From assembly GCA_020310875.1 (NCBI GenBank), contig CM035431.1, forward strand, positions 15,927,267-15,991,266: 64,000 nt of DNA, written 5' to 3'. The stretch is from Ceratopteris richardii. Taxonomy: Eukaryota; Streptophyta; Polypodiopsida; Polypodiales; Pteridaceae. Below, piece after piece: positions 18,770 to 30,228 of this stretch; the first letter of the stretch is position 1; each line of letters begins with the position of its first letter. Made by a program: the position numbers and the translations under genes. The notes below the pieces were generated by a model. That model was not told the DNA's origin. It was given only the letters and a program-made list of their open reading frames with translations, and ran no database searches.

Positions 18770-19862
18770 AGGGTGTCATGCCATCAAGAGACTTAGATGG
18801 TAACCTGTTTATGAGGTAAGTGGCAGTGGAAACACTCTCTGCCCATAGATAATTAGGTAATTTCTTCTCATTAAGAATAGATCTAGCTGTCTCAACAATT
18901 AGTCTATTTCTTCTCTCAGCTACCCCATTCTGTTCAGGAGAATACCTTGTGGTTATCTCTCTTTTGATGCCTCTGTCCTGCAAGAAGTCCTTAAATTCCT
19001 TGGAGAAGTACTCACCTCCTCCATCTGACCTTAGCCTCTTCAAATTGCTTCCTGTCTGGTTTTCAACTAATGCAAGATATTTTTTAAAGCAATTAAATAC
19101 CTCATCTTTGTGCTTCATGAAGTACAATACACTCCATCTGCTATAATCATCAATGAAAGACACATAGTACCTTGAACCTGAGACTGAGGGGTCTTTGCTT
19201 GGTCCCCATACATCTGTGTGTACAAGCTCTAGGTAGTCTTCATGCATGTATCCTTTCTTTGAGAAGGATAACCTGTGAGACTTCCCAAATTGACAAGCAC
19301 CACACTTGTGAATCATATGTTGCTTGGATACATTAGGTATCCCAAGCACACATTGGTCCCTGCACATTTGTTTCAAGGTTCTTTCTCCTATGTGCCCTAA
19401 CCTTTTGTGCCAAATCTCAAGCTTTGAAAGTGTTTGATCTTTATAACTGTATAGTGCAATGTTCTTTGTATCTTCTAACTCAAAAGTGAAAAGTCTACCT
19501 GATTTTTCTCGTTTAGCAATCCTCTTGAACCCATGCCTTGGATCTTCCACATATGCTCCATATTGGTTGAATCTGACCTGCAAACCTTTCTCCACAATCT
19601 GACCAACACTCATCAAATTTTTGGTAATGGTTGGTACATAGAGTACCCTGCTCAACAAATTCTGATTTCCATCACAAGTCTTAACATTTCCAACTTTAAC
19701 TACAGAATGCTTTGTGTCATCACCTGTTTGGACTTGATGCTTACCTTTTGGTTCCTCAAGATCAGAAAGTAATGCTACATTGCCAGCCACATGATTTGAA
19801 CATCCTGTGTCAATGTAGAATAGGTGCTCATCATTTGTACCTGATTTTGAAGTCATGTTCAT
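18735..19862 (-). pseudogene. Element C: protease and integrase
   Basis: Open for 375 codons. FYIDTGCSNHVAG holds an intact protease active site DTG near residue 18. LEIWHKRLGHIGERTLKQ and CGACQFGK give the complete HHCC integrase finger. HTDVWGP, LRSDGGGEYFSKEF and YSPEQNGVAERRNR give the D, D and E catalytic residues. The frame is lost near 18750 at AWHGKR, where the next frame continues RGPSLDN, so one small indel separates integrase core and C-terminus. Confidence 0.88.
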
Positions 19863-19864
19863 GA

Positions 19865-20956
19865 TTAGAAGAGAGTCATCCTGCTCCTCTCTATAGTTGT
19901 TGTAATCCTTCCTAGATTTGAATCCTCCTTGGTAGTTGCCATTGTAATTATTGTTGTAGTATTGTTGTAGCCTTGGTGATTGTTGAATCTACCTCTTGAC
20001 TCTGAGTAGCCACCTCTTTGATATCCTCTTCCTCTCTGATTCTTGTAATTCCTAAAACACTCATCTGTAGTATGATTTGATAGACCAAAAATGTTGCATG
20101 GTGAGGAGTTATAAGATCTCCCCCTACCTTGCTTACCTCCTCTGCCCCTTCCTCTTGAAGATCTACCCCTCCCTGCATAGTTGGCTTGAGAAGTAGAGTC
20201 TTCATCTTCCACCTTCTTGCTTTTGCCTTTATCTTTAGACTTCTTATCAGTGCACAGGGCAGAAGAGTTATTACCTTTGGATGTATCTCCATTTTTGTTG
20301 AGCTTTGCTTCATGAGTAAATAATTGTCCCATGAGAGTTGTAAGATCTGGAGTGTGCATGTCCATGTAAAGATCCATAGCTGTGGTGAAGCTTTCCCATT
20401 TGTCAGCAGCCTTGATCCCATTGATCACTTGCCTTACAATCTGTTCTTCTTCAATCTCTTCTCCTATGCTTGCTAACTGATTTGCTACATCTTTAATCTT
20501 GGTCACAAATTCTGAAACAGCTTGCTTAGGTTGCTTCCTTAATGTTGTGAATTCAATCCACAATTGATTTTTCCTAGCCCTTGTGTTGGAGGAAAAATAT
20601 GATGACAAGGTTTCCCAAGTCTCTTGGGATGTCTTACAATTTCTAATATGTGGCAAAAGAAAATCAGATATAGAGTTGAGTAAATAAGACCTTGCCAATG
20701 CATCCTTAGCACACCATGTGTTGAGCTTTTCATGTTCTTCCTTGGTTGGTAATCATCTTGTTTTGAATGAGGGCAATTCCTCATCTCTTGAGATGTATCC
20801 ATAGAGACTCCTTCCTTGTAAGTATGTCTTCATCCTTAGAGAGCATGCTTGATAATTGTTCTTGTCCAATTTATCAATGAATGAAGGAAAACCATCTCCC
20901 ATTTTACCTTTGTTTGCTCTGATACCACTGTTGGGAAAGATGGATGGATGCTCCAA
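19865..20956 (-). pseudogene. Element C: gag
   Basis: The start is the Met of MGDGFPSFIDKLDKNNYQA, about 30 bases from the PBS; an upstream extension of the frame only reads PBS and LTR. SLRMKTYLQGRSLYGYISRDEE is followed by a frameshift near 20750. MARSYLLNSISDFLLPHIRNC, KNQLWIEFTTLRKQPKQAVS and a basic Arg/Gly-rich tail follow. The zinc knuckle reads CNIFGLSNHTTDEC, where the second Cys has become Phe (Cys in element D). A second frameshift near 19980 separates gag from protease. Confidence 0.85.
20916..20927 (-). other. Element C primer-binding site
   Basis: TGGTATCAGAGC on the minus strand, a perfect match, one base from the LTR edge at 20929. Confidence 0.92.
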
Positions 20957-21892
20957 GATACTGAGTAGGTACTGCTAAACCTGCTTTGTACCAGCCCTCT
21001 TTTGCTTCAGAGTTGATAACTAGACCTCCTTAGCTTTCCAATGACACCATAAAATGTCCTATGTACTTTGGAAATGATGTGTGCAATGATTGAATCAAAA
21101 CAGATAACTTTGGAAGTCACAAACTCAAGAAAACCTTCTATTTATGTCTTGACACCTGCTGGGTATTTTGCTCAGTATGACTAGCACAGTAGGAATTGGA
21201 AAAATTCCTTTTAGGGGTATCTAACTAGCTTAATAAGCTACCTATTCCAAGTGGAATGATGTAAAATTATAAACTATGCTAAGAGAAATCAATTTAGCAA
21301 CTTAAGCTATACCCCCGACTTTTTAGGACTGTAGCAAAAAATGACCAGAGATCACCTCGACGCGGATTTCTCCAAAATGGCTTCATAGAATGTCTTCAAA
21401 CTTTGACCCCATGTAGATTACTTCAAGCTGAATCCAACAAGCTTTGGATTACTGAATTTGGTGACGAATTGACCGAGATATGCCCTTGACAAGTTGACAG
21501 ACTTTTGACTAGACTAACAGAGAACTTAGAGATGGACAATGTAAATGTATGTATTAATGAACATTTGTATACAACTCCATTGGCATGAATATCATTGCCA
21601 AGTGGTGTAGAGAGGTGTGGGCTAGAGTTTAGACCTCACACACACTCAAAAAGCAGTAATGCTATGCTCGGGAGTGCTCTCTCCTTCCCGCGACTTTTCA
21701 TGTCCATTTTTATAGGAATGAGTAAAAAATTTGAATTCAAATTCAAACTTTTGGCTCCCTATGATCAAGCTTCTCAATGCTTGGAGATATTCTTTCAATC
21801 AAACAACTAATTTTCCACGAATCCTTTTGGTAGGTGATTACAAGAGATTCCAAGTCAATTTGACTTTTACAATGAGGTAAAGTGGTAATTAA
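20929..21892 (-). repeat. Element C right LTR (5' LTR), truncated
   Basis: Begins TGTTGGGAAAG and follows the left LTR to GGTAATTAA. Beyond 21892 it diverges completely, and the last 95 or so bases, including the terminal CA, are missing. Confidence 0.88.
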
Positions 21893-22169
21893 ACAATAAT
21901 TTCTTGGCATTTGCTGGTCCAAAGGAGATCAGGAGGAAATATTGTAGTCAGCTGCATAAGGCAAACAATTAAGTGAACAATGGCGGCCATGCCATCAGAT
22001 TTGCCCAAGGAATCATAAAACATATTTGGTTGATTTTGGGGGAGGGACCTATAAAATTTCTTGTATTTGTTCAAGGCAAAGGATAGAGTACAGGATCTCA
22101 TCATAGAAGAAGAGGAAGTACATAAACTACTGAGATTACTTCATCATGGCAATAGTGATTTTTATCACT
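21893..22169. other. No gene recognised
   Basis: A 71-codon minus-strand frame (LNKYKKFYRSLPQNQPNMFY...) fills most of it, but I recognise no family. It could be flanking DNA of the target into which C inserted. Confidence 0.4.
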
Positions 22170-22730
22170 AAGACAATGTAATATATGTATATACAGTCAA
22201 TTATCATGCGTGTGACTCCATTTTGTGCAAGTCCATGAGTCCTACAACTTGAGGAGTCTAAGTAGAAAGCTCACACCATTTTTTGTAATTTTTGCAAACC
22301 GTTAGATAGTTCAAATTAGAGGTAGAACCTATTTTTTAAGTATGTCGGTCACTAGATGTGAAACCGGTCAAAACTAGGCAAAAACTATAAATAGAGCTAG
22401 AGAGCTCATTTTGTGGTGGTTGTTGAACTTATGAGCTAGAACTAGAAGAGCTATTGTAATTAGTTGATAATGAATATGAGTATGAGTTCTTTCCTTGCCT
22501 TCCATTGATCTCCATCACGACTTTCCTCATGTGTGTGTGTATGCATGTGTGTGTATGCTCATTGCATTTCTCACCATCTTCTTCATGCACATCACTTGCT
22601 CTTGATCTTCATATTGACCTAACCTCTACACGGATTGAAAATTATGAGGTGGAACTCCTCGTGTTTTCTAGTGCACTAATCTTGCAGGGCAGCCTTTGGA
22701 CACCACGGATTTGTAGGAAACACAAGTAAA
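22170..22730 (+). repeat. LTR of the E/H gypsy family, probable 5' LTR of E1
   Basis: Shares a colinear series of blocks with 31774-32230 (plus) and 48350-48993 (minus): GACTCCATTTTGT.CAAG, CTATAAATAGAGCTAGAGAGCTC, a start-up stretch with TTCCTTGCCTT, a GTGTGTGTATGCATGTGTGTGTATG run and ACTTGCTC.T..TCTTCAT. TATAAATAG near 22388 is a good TATA box. After undoing the inversion, E1 lies downstream in the same direction with the GACCATC array in its leader, hence the assignment. The left edge is not sharp. Confidence 0.5.
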
Positions 22731-22869
22731 AACTCCAATTTTCTCTCAGAAATTGCCATTGAAGCTGAACATCAAGATTGTCAGACTAAGGTATGAATTT
22801 GGAGAAACTCTTTGCATGAAAGAGGATCATAGGTAAGTGGTGGATAGATCCATGATTAGTTTTGTGAAA

Positions 22870-23062
22870 TTGCATCATTTTTTGACCATCGCAATGATGA
22901 CACATCATCCCGACTGTGCGTGACCATCGTGACAGTCACTGACCATCCTAGCGATTGGCTCATGCCATCGTGATCATGTCTCACCATCACGATGGTGCTT
23001 GACAATCGTGATCCTGACTGGCCATCATGGCTTGATCCTCACAATTATGCTTGTACATTGTG
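22870..23062. repeat. Degenerate GACCATC(N)ATGG array, left part
   Basis: About ten irregular copies of an 18-25 base unit built on TGACCATCGTGAT, many carrying the internal inverted repeat CCATC...GATGG. It ends at the target duplication of element D. The same array, inverted, is at 39770-39988. It does not encode protein; if it is in the E1 leader it could be structured RNA. Confidence 0.72.
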
Positions 23063-23067
23063 GCCTT
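23063..23067. repeat. Element D target-site duplication, left copy (GCCTT)
   Basis: Directly precedes the left LTR. Its reverse complement AAGGC directly precedes the displaced LTR end at 39994, see the inversion finding. Confidence 0.85.
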
Positions 23068-24133
23068 TGTTGGAAAGATGGAAGGACACTCCAAGAAATG
23101 AGTAGGTGCTACTAATCCCTGCTTTACACAAGCCCTCTTTTGCTTAAGAGTTAAGTTTTAGGCCCTCTTAGCTTTCCAATGACACTAAACAAGTGCCTAT
23201 GTACTTTGGAAATGATGTGAGAAATGATTGGTCCAAGACAGACTACTTCCAAGTTCAAGAATCAATGAAAACCTTCTATTTTTGTTCACACACATTCTGC
23301 TTGTTAAGCTCAGTGCTTCCAATACAGTAGGAATTAGAAAAATTCCTTTTGGATATATTAAATTAGCTTAATGAGCTAATAATTTGAAGTGGAATCACTT
23401 GAAATGATGTACTATACACATATCAATCAATTTAGCAATCGAATCATTACCCCCGATTTTTTAGGACCTCTGTAGAGTTTGACTAGTGATCCCCTCAATG
23501 CAGTTTTCTTTGACTCCACTGAATAGAAAGTCTTCAAGACTTGATCACATGTAGAGTACTTAGAGTGGATTCCAACAAGCTATAGAACATTGAAAATGGT
23601 GGAGAAACGAGTGAGATATGAGCAATACAAAATGACTATTATAAAGTGACAATGACATAGAAACCAGTAGATATAATGAATGATCTATTATATTATGAAA
23701 CAATGTTCTGCATGATCATTGGCATGATGAGCAATGCTCAATCATACTCAGAGGTGTAGGCTATGAATTAAGCCACACTCTCCTTCAATGCGATCAACAA
23801 GGATTCAAATATGGACTCATCTATCCCGCCAGTTCTACATTCATCTTATATAGATGATTCATTTGAATTTTGAATTTGAATTCTTGATTGGCTTTCCCTA
23901 GAAAAGTGATCCTCTAATCTAGGAGATATTCTCTCCAAATAAAGTCGTAGATTTTCTATCCAACAAACTCCACGAGTTTAGTTGTAGCTACAAATATTCC
24001 TCTAAGTCAAATAGACTTTTACAATTGGTAAAAGGTAAAGAATCTATAACAATGGTTCTCATGGGTCTTCAAGTATTTGCACATAAAGTCTTTAAATCTA
24101 GCCAAGTGTGTAGGCTTGGTATTTGCACGAACA
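23068..24133 (-). repeat. Element D left LTR (3' LTR), 1066 bp
   Basis: Starts TGTTGGAAAGATGG and ends TTTGCACGAACA on the plus strand. It closely matches the solo LTR 36329-37382 and the two pieces 28410-28569 and 39994-40434, and more distantly the C LTRs. Confidence 0.9.
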
Positions 24134-24143
24134 GCTCCCCCTC
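24134..24143 (-). other. Element D polypurine tract
   Basis: The minus strand reads GAGGGGGAGC directly against the LTR. Confidence 0.75.
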
Positions 24144-24249
24144 AAGCCATAAATCTTGGCTTGGTCTTCTTATTCACTCCTCTTGAATGTCCTGCAATCC
24201 AATCATAGACTTAAACCTACAAAGTTTTGTACCATCAAGTGCCTTGGTT

Positions 24250-25870
24250 AATAAATCTGCACATTGCATATTAGTTGATATATATGCTAACTGAAATTTC
24301 CTTGCTCAATAGCTTTTCTCTCACATAATGATAGTGGACCTCTATATGCTTGGTCCTAGCATGATAAATAGGATTTGCTGCAAGATGTAGTGAGCTTGTA
24401 TTATCTCCAAAAATCATTGGAGATGTAGTATGCAAACCTAAATCTGTATATAACAATCTGATCCAAATGGCCTCTTGAGTAGCATTTGCCAATCCTCTAT
24501 ACTCTGCCTCTATTGAAGATAAAGCAACAGTAGGTTGCTTCTTTGAAGAACATGATATAGGTTTGTCACCTGCAAAAGATAGGTAACCTGAGGTACTCCT
24601 TTTATCATCTTTGCAACTTGCCCAATCTGCATGTGAATATATCTTGATGTCCAAATCTGAGGCATAAGGAAAGTATAATCCTTGATTATGAGTGCCCTTA
24701 AGGTACTTCAAAATCCTCTTTGCAGCCTCCAACTGAGGTGCCATAGGTTTGTGCATAAATTGACTTAAGACACTTACTCCATAAGCAATATCAATCCTTA
24801 TCAATGTAGCATAGTTCAAGCTTCCCACTATGCTTTGGTAACCTACAATATTATCAAGCACATCACCTTCATGAGCACTTAATTTTTGGTTTACCTCCAT
24901 TGGAGTGCTTGCTATGTTGTCATCCTGCAAATGAAACTTCTTTAACATGTCTTGTACATACTTTCTCTAAGTAATATAAATTTCAGAGTTGGTATAGACT
25001 AACTCAAGTCCAAGAAAATACTTTAGTGATCCAAGGTCACTAATTTTGAACTCCTGCATCATTTGATTCTTAATCTATTTGATGCCATTAGCATCATTAC
25101 CTGTGAGTATGATATCATCAACATATACACATAGGTATATTACCTCTAAATTAATCCTCTTAACAAACAAAAAAGTATCTGCTTTACTCATCATGAATCC
25201 TTGATCCTCAAGGTATGTAGTCAATCTATGGTTCCATGCCCTAGGTGCCTGCTTCAATCCATAAAGAGCTTTGTTCAACTTACACACATATGTTACCTTG
25301 CTTAGATCCTCATAGCCAGGAGGTTGAGACATATACACCTCTTTTGAAATCCAGCCATTAAGAAATGCATTTTTTACATCCAATTGGTACATGTTCCAAT
25401 TCTTTAATGCAGCCACACTTACCAATACCTTGATGATTGGCATTTTTGCCACAAGTGAGAAGCTTTCTTCATAATCAACTCCTTGAGTTTGTGCAAAAAC
25501 CTTAGCCACAAGTCTAGCTTTGCACCTGCTTATTGATCCATCAAAATTCCTCTTGATCTTATAGATCCATCTAGAACCAATTACCTTCATATACTCCTTC
25601 TTTGGCACTAGTTCCCATGTACCATTCTCCTTGAGTGCTTCAATTTCCTCATCCATAGTTTCCTTCCATTTTGCCTTGATCTTTGCGTCTTCATATGATG
25701 ATGGCTCTTCAAATGACAAGTCTTTTACAAGATCAACAGAATGCTTAGTAAATAAGGAAGTGTCATACGCATATTTGATTGGCTTCTTGCTCTCCCTCTG
25801 TGACCTTCTGATTGCTTGGTTGGAAGATTCAGGTATATCTTCCAATTTCTTCATCTTGACTTTGCCTTTG
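24250..25870 (-). pseudogene. Element D: reverse transcriptase and RNase H
   Basis: The RT frame 25854-25075 has WIYKIKRNFDGSISRCKARLV, DVKNAFLNGWISKEVYM and CVYVDDIILTGNDANGIK, then a stop (25075). After a gap with further stops, 24948-24271 continues KFHLQDDNIASTPMEVN, SQFMHKPMAPQLEAAKRIL, KIYSHADWASCKDDKRS (the first RNase H Asp has become His), SSIEAEYRGLANATQEA and HARTKHIEVHYHYVRE. The end is frameshifted near 24290. Confidence 0.86.
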
Positions 25871-25892
25871 GACTTCCATGCCTTGAATTCTT

Positions 25893-26765
25893 CTAAGTTG
25901 ATGATGTCCTATCATTTGAGTTGATGTCTTCAATCTGATTTGGTTCCTCCTTGGTGAAGCTTGGAAATTCCTCTTCCAAGTCATAAGGTAGCTTTACTTT
26001 CCTGCATTCACTTTCAAACCAAGAGTCATTCTCATCAAAGACAACATCTCTACTGACCATAAATCCTTTGTTGGAAGGATTATAGAACCTGTACCCTTTC
26101 TGATTCAAGTCATACCCTATGAAGATGCACTTCTCTGCCTTAGGGTCTAGCTTACCTCTTATTTGAGATGGTATGTGCACATATGCAACACATCCAAAGA
26201 TCCTACAATGATCAAGTGAAGGTCTTCTACCATGCCATGCTTTATGTGGGGCCATCCCATCAAGAGATTTGGATGGCAACCTATTTACAAGATAAGTGGC
26301 AATAGATACACTCTTTGCCCACAAGTAATTAGGTAATTTTTTCTCATTTAACATTCACCTGGCTGTTTCAACAATTAGTTTATTTCTCCTCTCTGCCACC
26401 CCATTTTGCTCAGGGGTATACCTTATTGTGATTTCTCTCTTGATTCTTTATCTTGCACTAATGCATCAAACTCATTTGAGAAGTACTCACCTCTTCCATC
26501 TCACCTTAGACTCTTTAGAGTTCTTCCTGTTTGGTTCTCAACAAGTGCAAGATACTTTTTAAAGCAACTGAATACTTCATCTTTGTGCTTCATAAAATAT
26601 AAGATAGTCCACCTACTGAAATCATCAATGAAAGATACATAATACCTTGATCCACAAATTTGAGGGATCCTTACTTGGTTCCCATATATCTTTATGGACA
26701 AGCTCTAGGTAGTCCTCATGCATGTAGCCTTTTGTTGAGAAGGGTAACCTGTGAGATTTTCCAAA
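25893..26765 (-). pseudogene. Element D: integrase, broken in three
   Basis: In minus-strand order: SRYYVSFIDDFSRWTILYF and FKKYLALVENQTGRTLKSLR (26701-26501, core), a frameshifted catalytic middle, then LNEKKLPNYLWAKSVSIATYL, MAPHKAWHGRRPSLDHCRIFG and KCIFIGYDLNQKGYRF (26354-25893, C-terminal block). The DDE region near 26400-26500 has at least two frame changes. Equivalent segments are intact in element C. Confidence 0.82.
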
Positions 26766-27857
26766 CTAAAAAGCACCACATTTATAGATCATGTGTTGCT
26801 TGGATACATTAGGTACCCCAAGCACACATTGATCTCTACATATTTGCTTTGAAGTTCTCTCACCAATATGCCCTAACCTCTTATGCCAAATTTCAAGCTC
26901 TAATAGTGTTTGGTCTTTGTAACTATAAAGTGCAATATTCCTTGTGTCTTCAAGTTCAAAAGTGAATAATCTACCTGTCTTTTCTCCTTTGGCAATTCTC
27001 TTGAATCCATGTTGAGGATCCTCCACAAATGCTCCATATTTGTTGAACCTGACCTGCAAACCCTTTTCCACAATTTGTCCAACACTCATCAAGTTCTTGG
27101 TAATTGTAGGTACATATAGAACTCTGCTCAACAGATTTCTATTTCCATCAAAGGTCTTAACAATTCCTACCTTGATCACTGAGTGCTTGGTGTCATCACC
27201 TATTTGTATCTGATGCTTACCCTTTGGTTCCTCAAGGTCAGAGAGAAGAGCTACATTTCCTGCCACATGGTTTAAACATCCTAAGTCAACGTAGAAGAAA
27301 TGGTCATCATTTTTACCTAGTTTTGAAGTCATATTCATAATCAGAAGAGAATCCTCTTGCTCCTCTATATAGTTGTTGTAATCTTTCCTTGATCTGTAGC
27401 CTCCTTGGTAGTTTTTATTGTATTTGTTGTTGTAGTTGTTATTGTAGCCTTGATGGTGATTGAATCTTCCTCTTGATTGTGTATATCCCCCTCTTTGAAA
27501 TCCTCTACCTCTCTGGTTCTTGAAGTTCCTGTAACACTCATCTGTAGTATGATTTGACAATCCACAAATATTACATGGTGAGGCATTATAAGGTCTCCCC
27601 CTACCTTGCTTACCTCCTCTGCCCCTTCCTCTTGAGTTTCTACCTCTCCCTGCATAGTTGGCTTGGGAGGTAGCTCCTTCATCCTCAATCTTCTTGCTTT
27701 TTCCTTTATCTTTAGACTTACTTTTATTTGTGTATAGGGCAGAAGAACTATTACCTCTTGATGAATCTCCATTCTTGTTGAGCTTGGCTTCATGGGTAAA
27801 GAGTTGCCCCATGAGTGTGGTAAGATCTGGAATCTGCATGTCCATGTACAAGTCCAT
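26766..27857 (-). pseudogene. Element D: gag C-terminus, protease and integrase zinc finger
   Basis: Open for 363 codons. MDLYMDMQIPDLTTLMGQLF, an Arg/Gly-rich basic stretch, an intact zinc knuckle CNICGLSNHTTDEC, then FYVDLGCLNHVAG, in which the catalytic DTG is DLG, so the protease is dead. VLYVPTITKNLMSVGQIV follows, and EIWHKRLGHIGERTSKQ for the integrase finger. The frame ends at YKCGAF, where the second Cys of the CC pair is lost. Confidence 0.85.
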
Positions 27858-28382
27858 GGCAGTTGTGAAGCTCTCCCATTTGTCATCTTCCTTAATACCA
27901 TTGATTACATATCTTATAATCTGCTACTCTTATATCTCTTCTCCTATGCTTGCCAATTGGTGAGCTACATCCTTGCCTTTGGTCACATACTGTGAGATGC
28001 CTTGCTTGGGTTGCTTTCTTTGAGTGGTAAACTCAATCCACAATTGGTTCTTCCTAGCCCTTGTGTTGGAAGAGAAGTATGAAGACAATGTTTCCCAAGT
28101 CTCTTCGGATGTCTTACAGTTCCTAATGTGTGGAAGAAGAGAATCAAAGATTGAGTTAAGTAAGTATGACCTTGCTAAAGAATCCTTGGCACACCATGAA
28201 TTGAGTCTTTCATGCTCCTCTCTTGTAGGTTGTCCTTTGCTTCTAAAAATGGGCATCTCCTCATCTCTTGAGATGTATCCATAGAGACTCCTTCCTTGCA
28301 AGTATGTCTCCATCCTCAAGGACCATGCTTGGTAGTTGTTCCTGTCCAATTTATCAATGAAAGAAGGAAAACCATCTCCCAT
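27858..28382 (-). pseudogene. Element D: gag N-terminus
   Basis: The frame starts at the Met of MGDGFPSFIDKLDRNNYQA, 14 bases from the PBS, and holds SLRMETYLQGRSLYGYISRDEE, LNSWCAKDSLARSYLLNSIF and KNQLWIEFTTQRKQPKQGIS. Unlike element C it has no frameshift in the first 150 codons. It ends at ASIGEEI* near 27930, and the next 25 codons are broken before gag resumes at 27857. Confidence 0.86.
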
Positions 28383-28396
28383 TTTACCTTAGCTTT

Positions 28397-28408
28397 GCTC
28401 TAATACCA
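28397..28408 (-). other. Element D primer-binding site
   Basis: The minus strand reads TGGTATTAGAGC, one mismatch to the initiator-Met PBS, one base from the LTR at 28410. Confidence 0.85.
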
Positions 28409-28409
28409 A

Positions 28410-28569
28410 TGTTGGAAAGATGGATGGACACTCCAAGAAATGAGTAGATGCTGCTAATCCTGCTTTACAACAGCCATCTTTTGCTTCAGAGTTAAGTTTT
28501 AGGCCCTCTTATCTTTCCAATCAAGTGCCTATGTACTTTGGAAATGATGTGAGAAATGATTGATTCAAG
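28410..28569 (-). repeat. Element D right LTR, first 160 bp only
   Basis: Begins TGTTGGAAAGATGG and follows the D LTR to TTGATTCAAGA, then switches to gypsy coding sequence. The switch point is a proposed inversion breakpoint with a few bases of shared CAAGA. Confidence 0.88.
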
Positions 28570-28829
28570 AAATTCTAGCAACAATGGATGTAGCCATCAA
28601 TGAAGAGCAATGGACACCCCACTGTGACGAGGATGGCTATGACATTTCAGTCTTCGCAATAGAGCCAATCATGTGTGATCCAATTATTGAAGAATGTGAA
28701 CCTAGCACTGATGCATTTGAGGATGCAAGTGACTCTGATCTAGAGTCAATCATTATGAACCCACCTTTTGCATCATATGAGGAAAATTTCTATGAAGAGA
28801 AGCTCACCCTCAGAGACATTGGACTTTGA
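28570..28829 (+). pseudogene. Gypsy E2: region after the protease, displaced by inversion
   Basis: The plus strand encodes EILATMDVAINEEQWTPHC, DEDGYDISVFAIEP and an acidic tail. The same segment in gypsy E1 (minus strand, 37800-37870) reads WVEILATMDIAINKEQWTP and DEDGYDISIF, directly after DPAYAPVVFLDKEF. In E2 the matching DPAYAPIVFPDEEY stops at 40435 on the opposite strand. This is therefore the continuation of E2, moved 11.9 kb and flipped. It ends against element F at 28829/28830. Confidence 0.8.
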
Positions 28830-30228
28830 GAGTAAACAACCTTCCTTCGTTTTTACCTGCAATAATATTTCTATATCCTTGATTTGGATCTTGCACATAG
28901 ACACCATCATTTGTGAATCTGACTTCATATCCTTTCTCCACAATTTGCCCTACACTTATCAAGTTCTTAGGAATAGTAGGAACATAAAGTACCTTGCTCA
29001 AGAGTGTACTTCCATTCTTTGTCTTCACTGATCCAATGCTTTCCACCTTATGCTTGGTGTTGTCACTTGTTTGAACAGTATGTCCATTCACCTTTGCTTC
29101 CACATCAGTCATCAAGGATATATTGCCACTCAAATGATTGCTACATCGTGAGTCAATATAAAACACCCTTTGATCTTCTCCTACTAATTCATGAGTTGCA
29201 TTCAAGATGAGAGTCATATCATCCTTCTGATCTGATGCATAATTATAATAATTGTTGTTGTAGGACTGAGATTGAAAACTTCTTCCACCTCCTCTAGCAT
29301 ATGATGTCCTACCACCTCTTCCTCTGAAGTTGCCTCTTTGGTTTCTGCCTCCTCTACCTCTTTGATTAAAACTCTGATTATTGCTTCCACCATTTTGATT
29401 GTTATACCAACAATCATTTGACAAATGATTGGTTCTGCCACAAATCCAACAAGCTTTAGTATTATCTTTGTTCTTACCTCCTCTTTCTTTACCTCTGAAG
29501 TTCATCCTTCCTTTTGTAAAGTTAGCTTGACTTGAAGTTCCTTCATCATGAGTTGACTGCTTCCCTTTGCCATTCTTTTTCTTGTCCTTGGAGTACATGG
29601 CTTGACTTGCACTCCTATCATTGTATCCTTTAATGTCCTGCTCAAAAGTTAGCATGTGTCCTAGCAATTGATTAAGATCAAGAGTAAAGTGATCAAGTGA
29701 CAACTCTATGGACAATATGAAGGGCTTTCACTTCTCATCTCCTCTCAGACCTGTAAGTATTTGCCTTACGAACTTATCCTCTTCAATGTCTTCATCTACT
29801 GCTCCCAAGCTATTTGCAATATCCTTCATCCTTGCCACATAATCAAAAATTGATTGTGAGCTCTTCTTCTTGAAAGGTGTGAATTTTGCCCATAATGAGG
29901 ACTTCCTAGACTTGGTTGTGTTTTGGAAATGCTCTTCCAAAGCATTCCACACATCTGTTGCAATTTCTAATCCTCTGATGTGAGGTAGAAGATAATCATT
30001 TACAGCCATGTAAATGATGCTCCGAGCTTGAGCATCCTTTCTCATCCAATTCTTCAAACGTGCAAGTTCTTCCCTAGTTGGAACACTAGGATCTTCAAAC
30101 TCGGGCTTTTCTTCTTCTCCTGTAATGAATGCCATCAAATCTTTGCTCATGAGGTGTGCCTCCATCCTCATGGACCATGCTGGATAGTTCTCCCTATCTA
30201 GCTTATCAATCTGCAAGCTTTCTCCCAT
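28830..30228 (-). pseudogene. Element F: gag and protease
   Basis: MGESLQIDKLDRENYPAWS opens the frame at 30228. RMEAHLMSKDLMAFITGEEE and WMRKDAQARSIIYMAVNDYL lead to one TGA (29728-29730), after which the same frame continues LSIELSLDHFTLDLNQLLG, a Gly/Arg-rich basic region, a complete zinc knuckle CWICGRTNHLSNDC, and FYIDSRCSNHLSG, in which the protease DSG is DSR and so inactive. VLYVPTIPKNLISVGQIV follows. Similarity ends at GRLFTLKV at 28830. Confidence 0.85.

Larger units (their letters stand above)
15601..21892 (-). mobile_element. Element C: nearly full-length Ty1/copia with a few inactivating lesions
   Basis: LTR (15601-16655), PPT, RNase H-RT-integrase-protease-gag and PBS follow on the minus strand, then a second LTR (20929-21892) that breaks off about 100 bases before its expected edge. 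Pol carries one frameshift (about 18750) and one nonsense codon (17585); gag carries two frameshifts. The LTRs differ by several percent. It is closely related to element D. The right LTR truncation prevents a target-duplication test. Confidence 0.9.
23068..28569 (-). mobile_element. Element D: decayed Ty1/copia, right LTR cut by an inversion breakpoint
   Basis: Same family as C: LTR 23068-24133, PPT, minus-strand pol and gag pieces, PBS, and only the first 160 bases of the right LTR before sequence switches to gypsy at 28570. The last 441 bases of that LTR lie inverted at 39994-40434; about 465 bases in between are lost. Pol has several stops and frameshifts. Confidence 0.88.

Noticed and set aside
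22870..23062. CRISPR-like array
   Set aside because: Units are degenerate, spacing irregular, repeats carry dyads of their own, and the context is a plant retrotransposon leader.
28570..28829. A separate small gypsy insertion next to element D
   Set aside because: Its sequence fits exactly the missing continuation of E2 and the LTR of D breaks at the same base, so an inversion explains it with fewer events.
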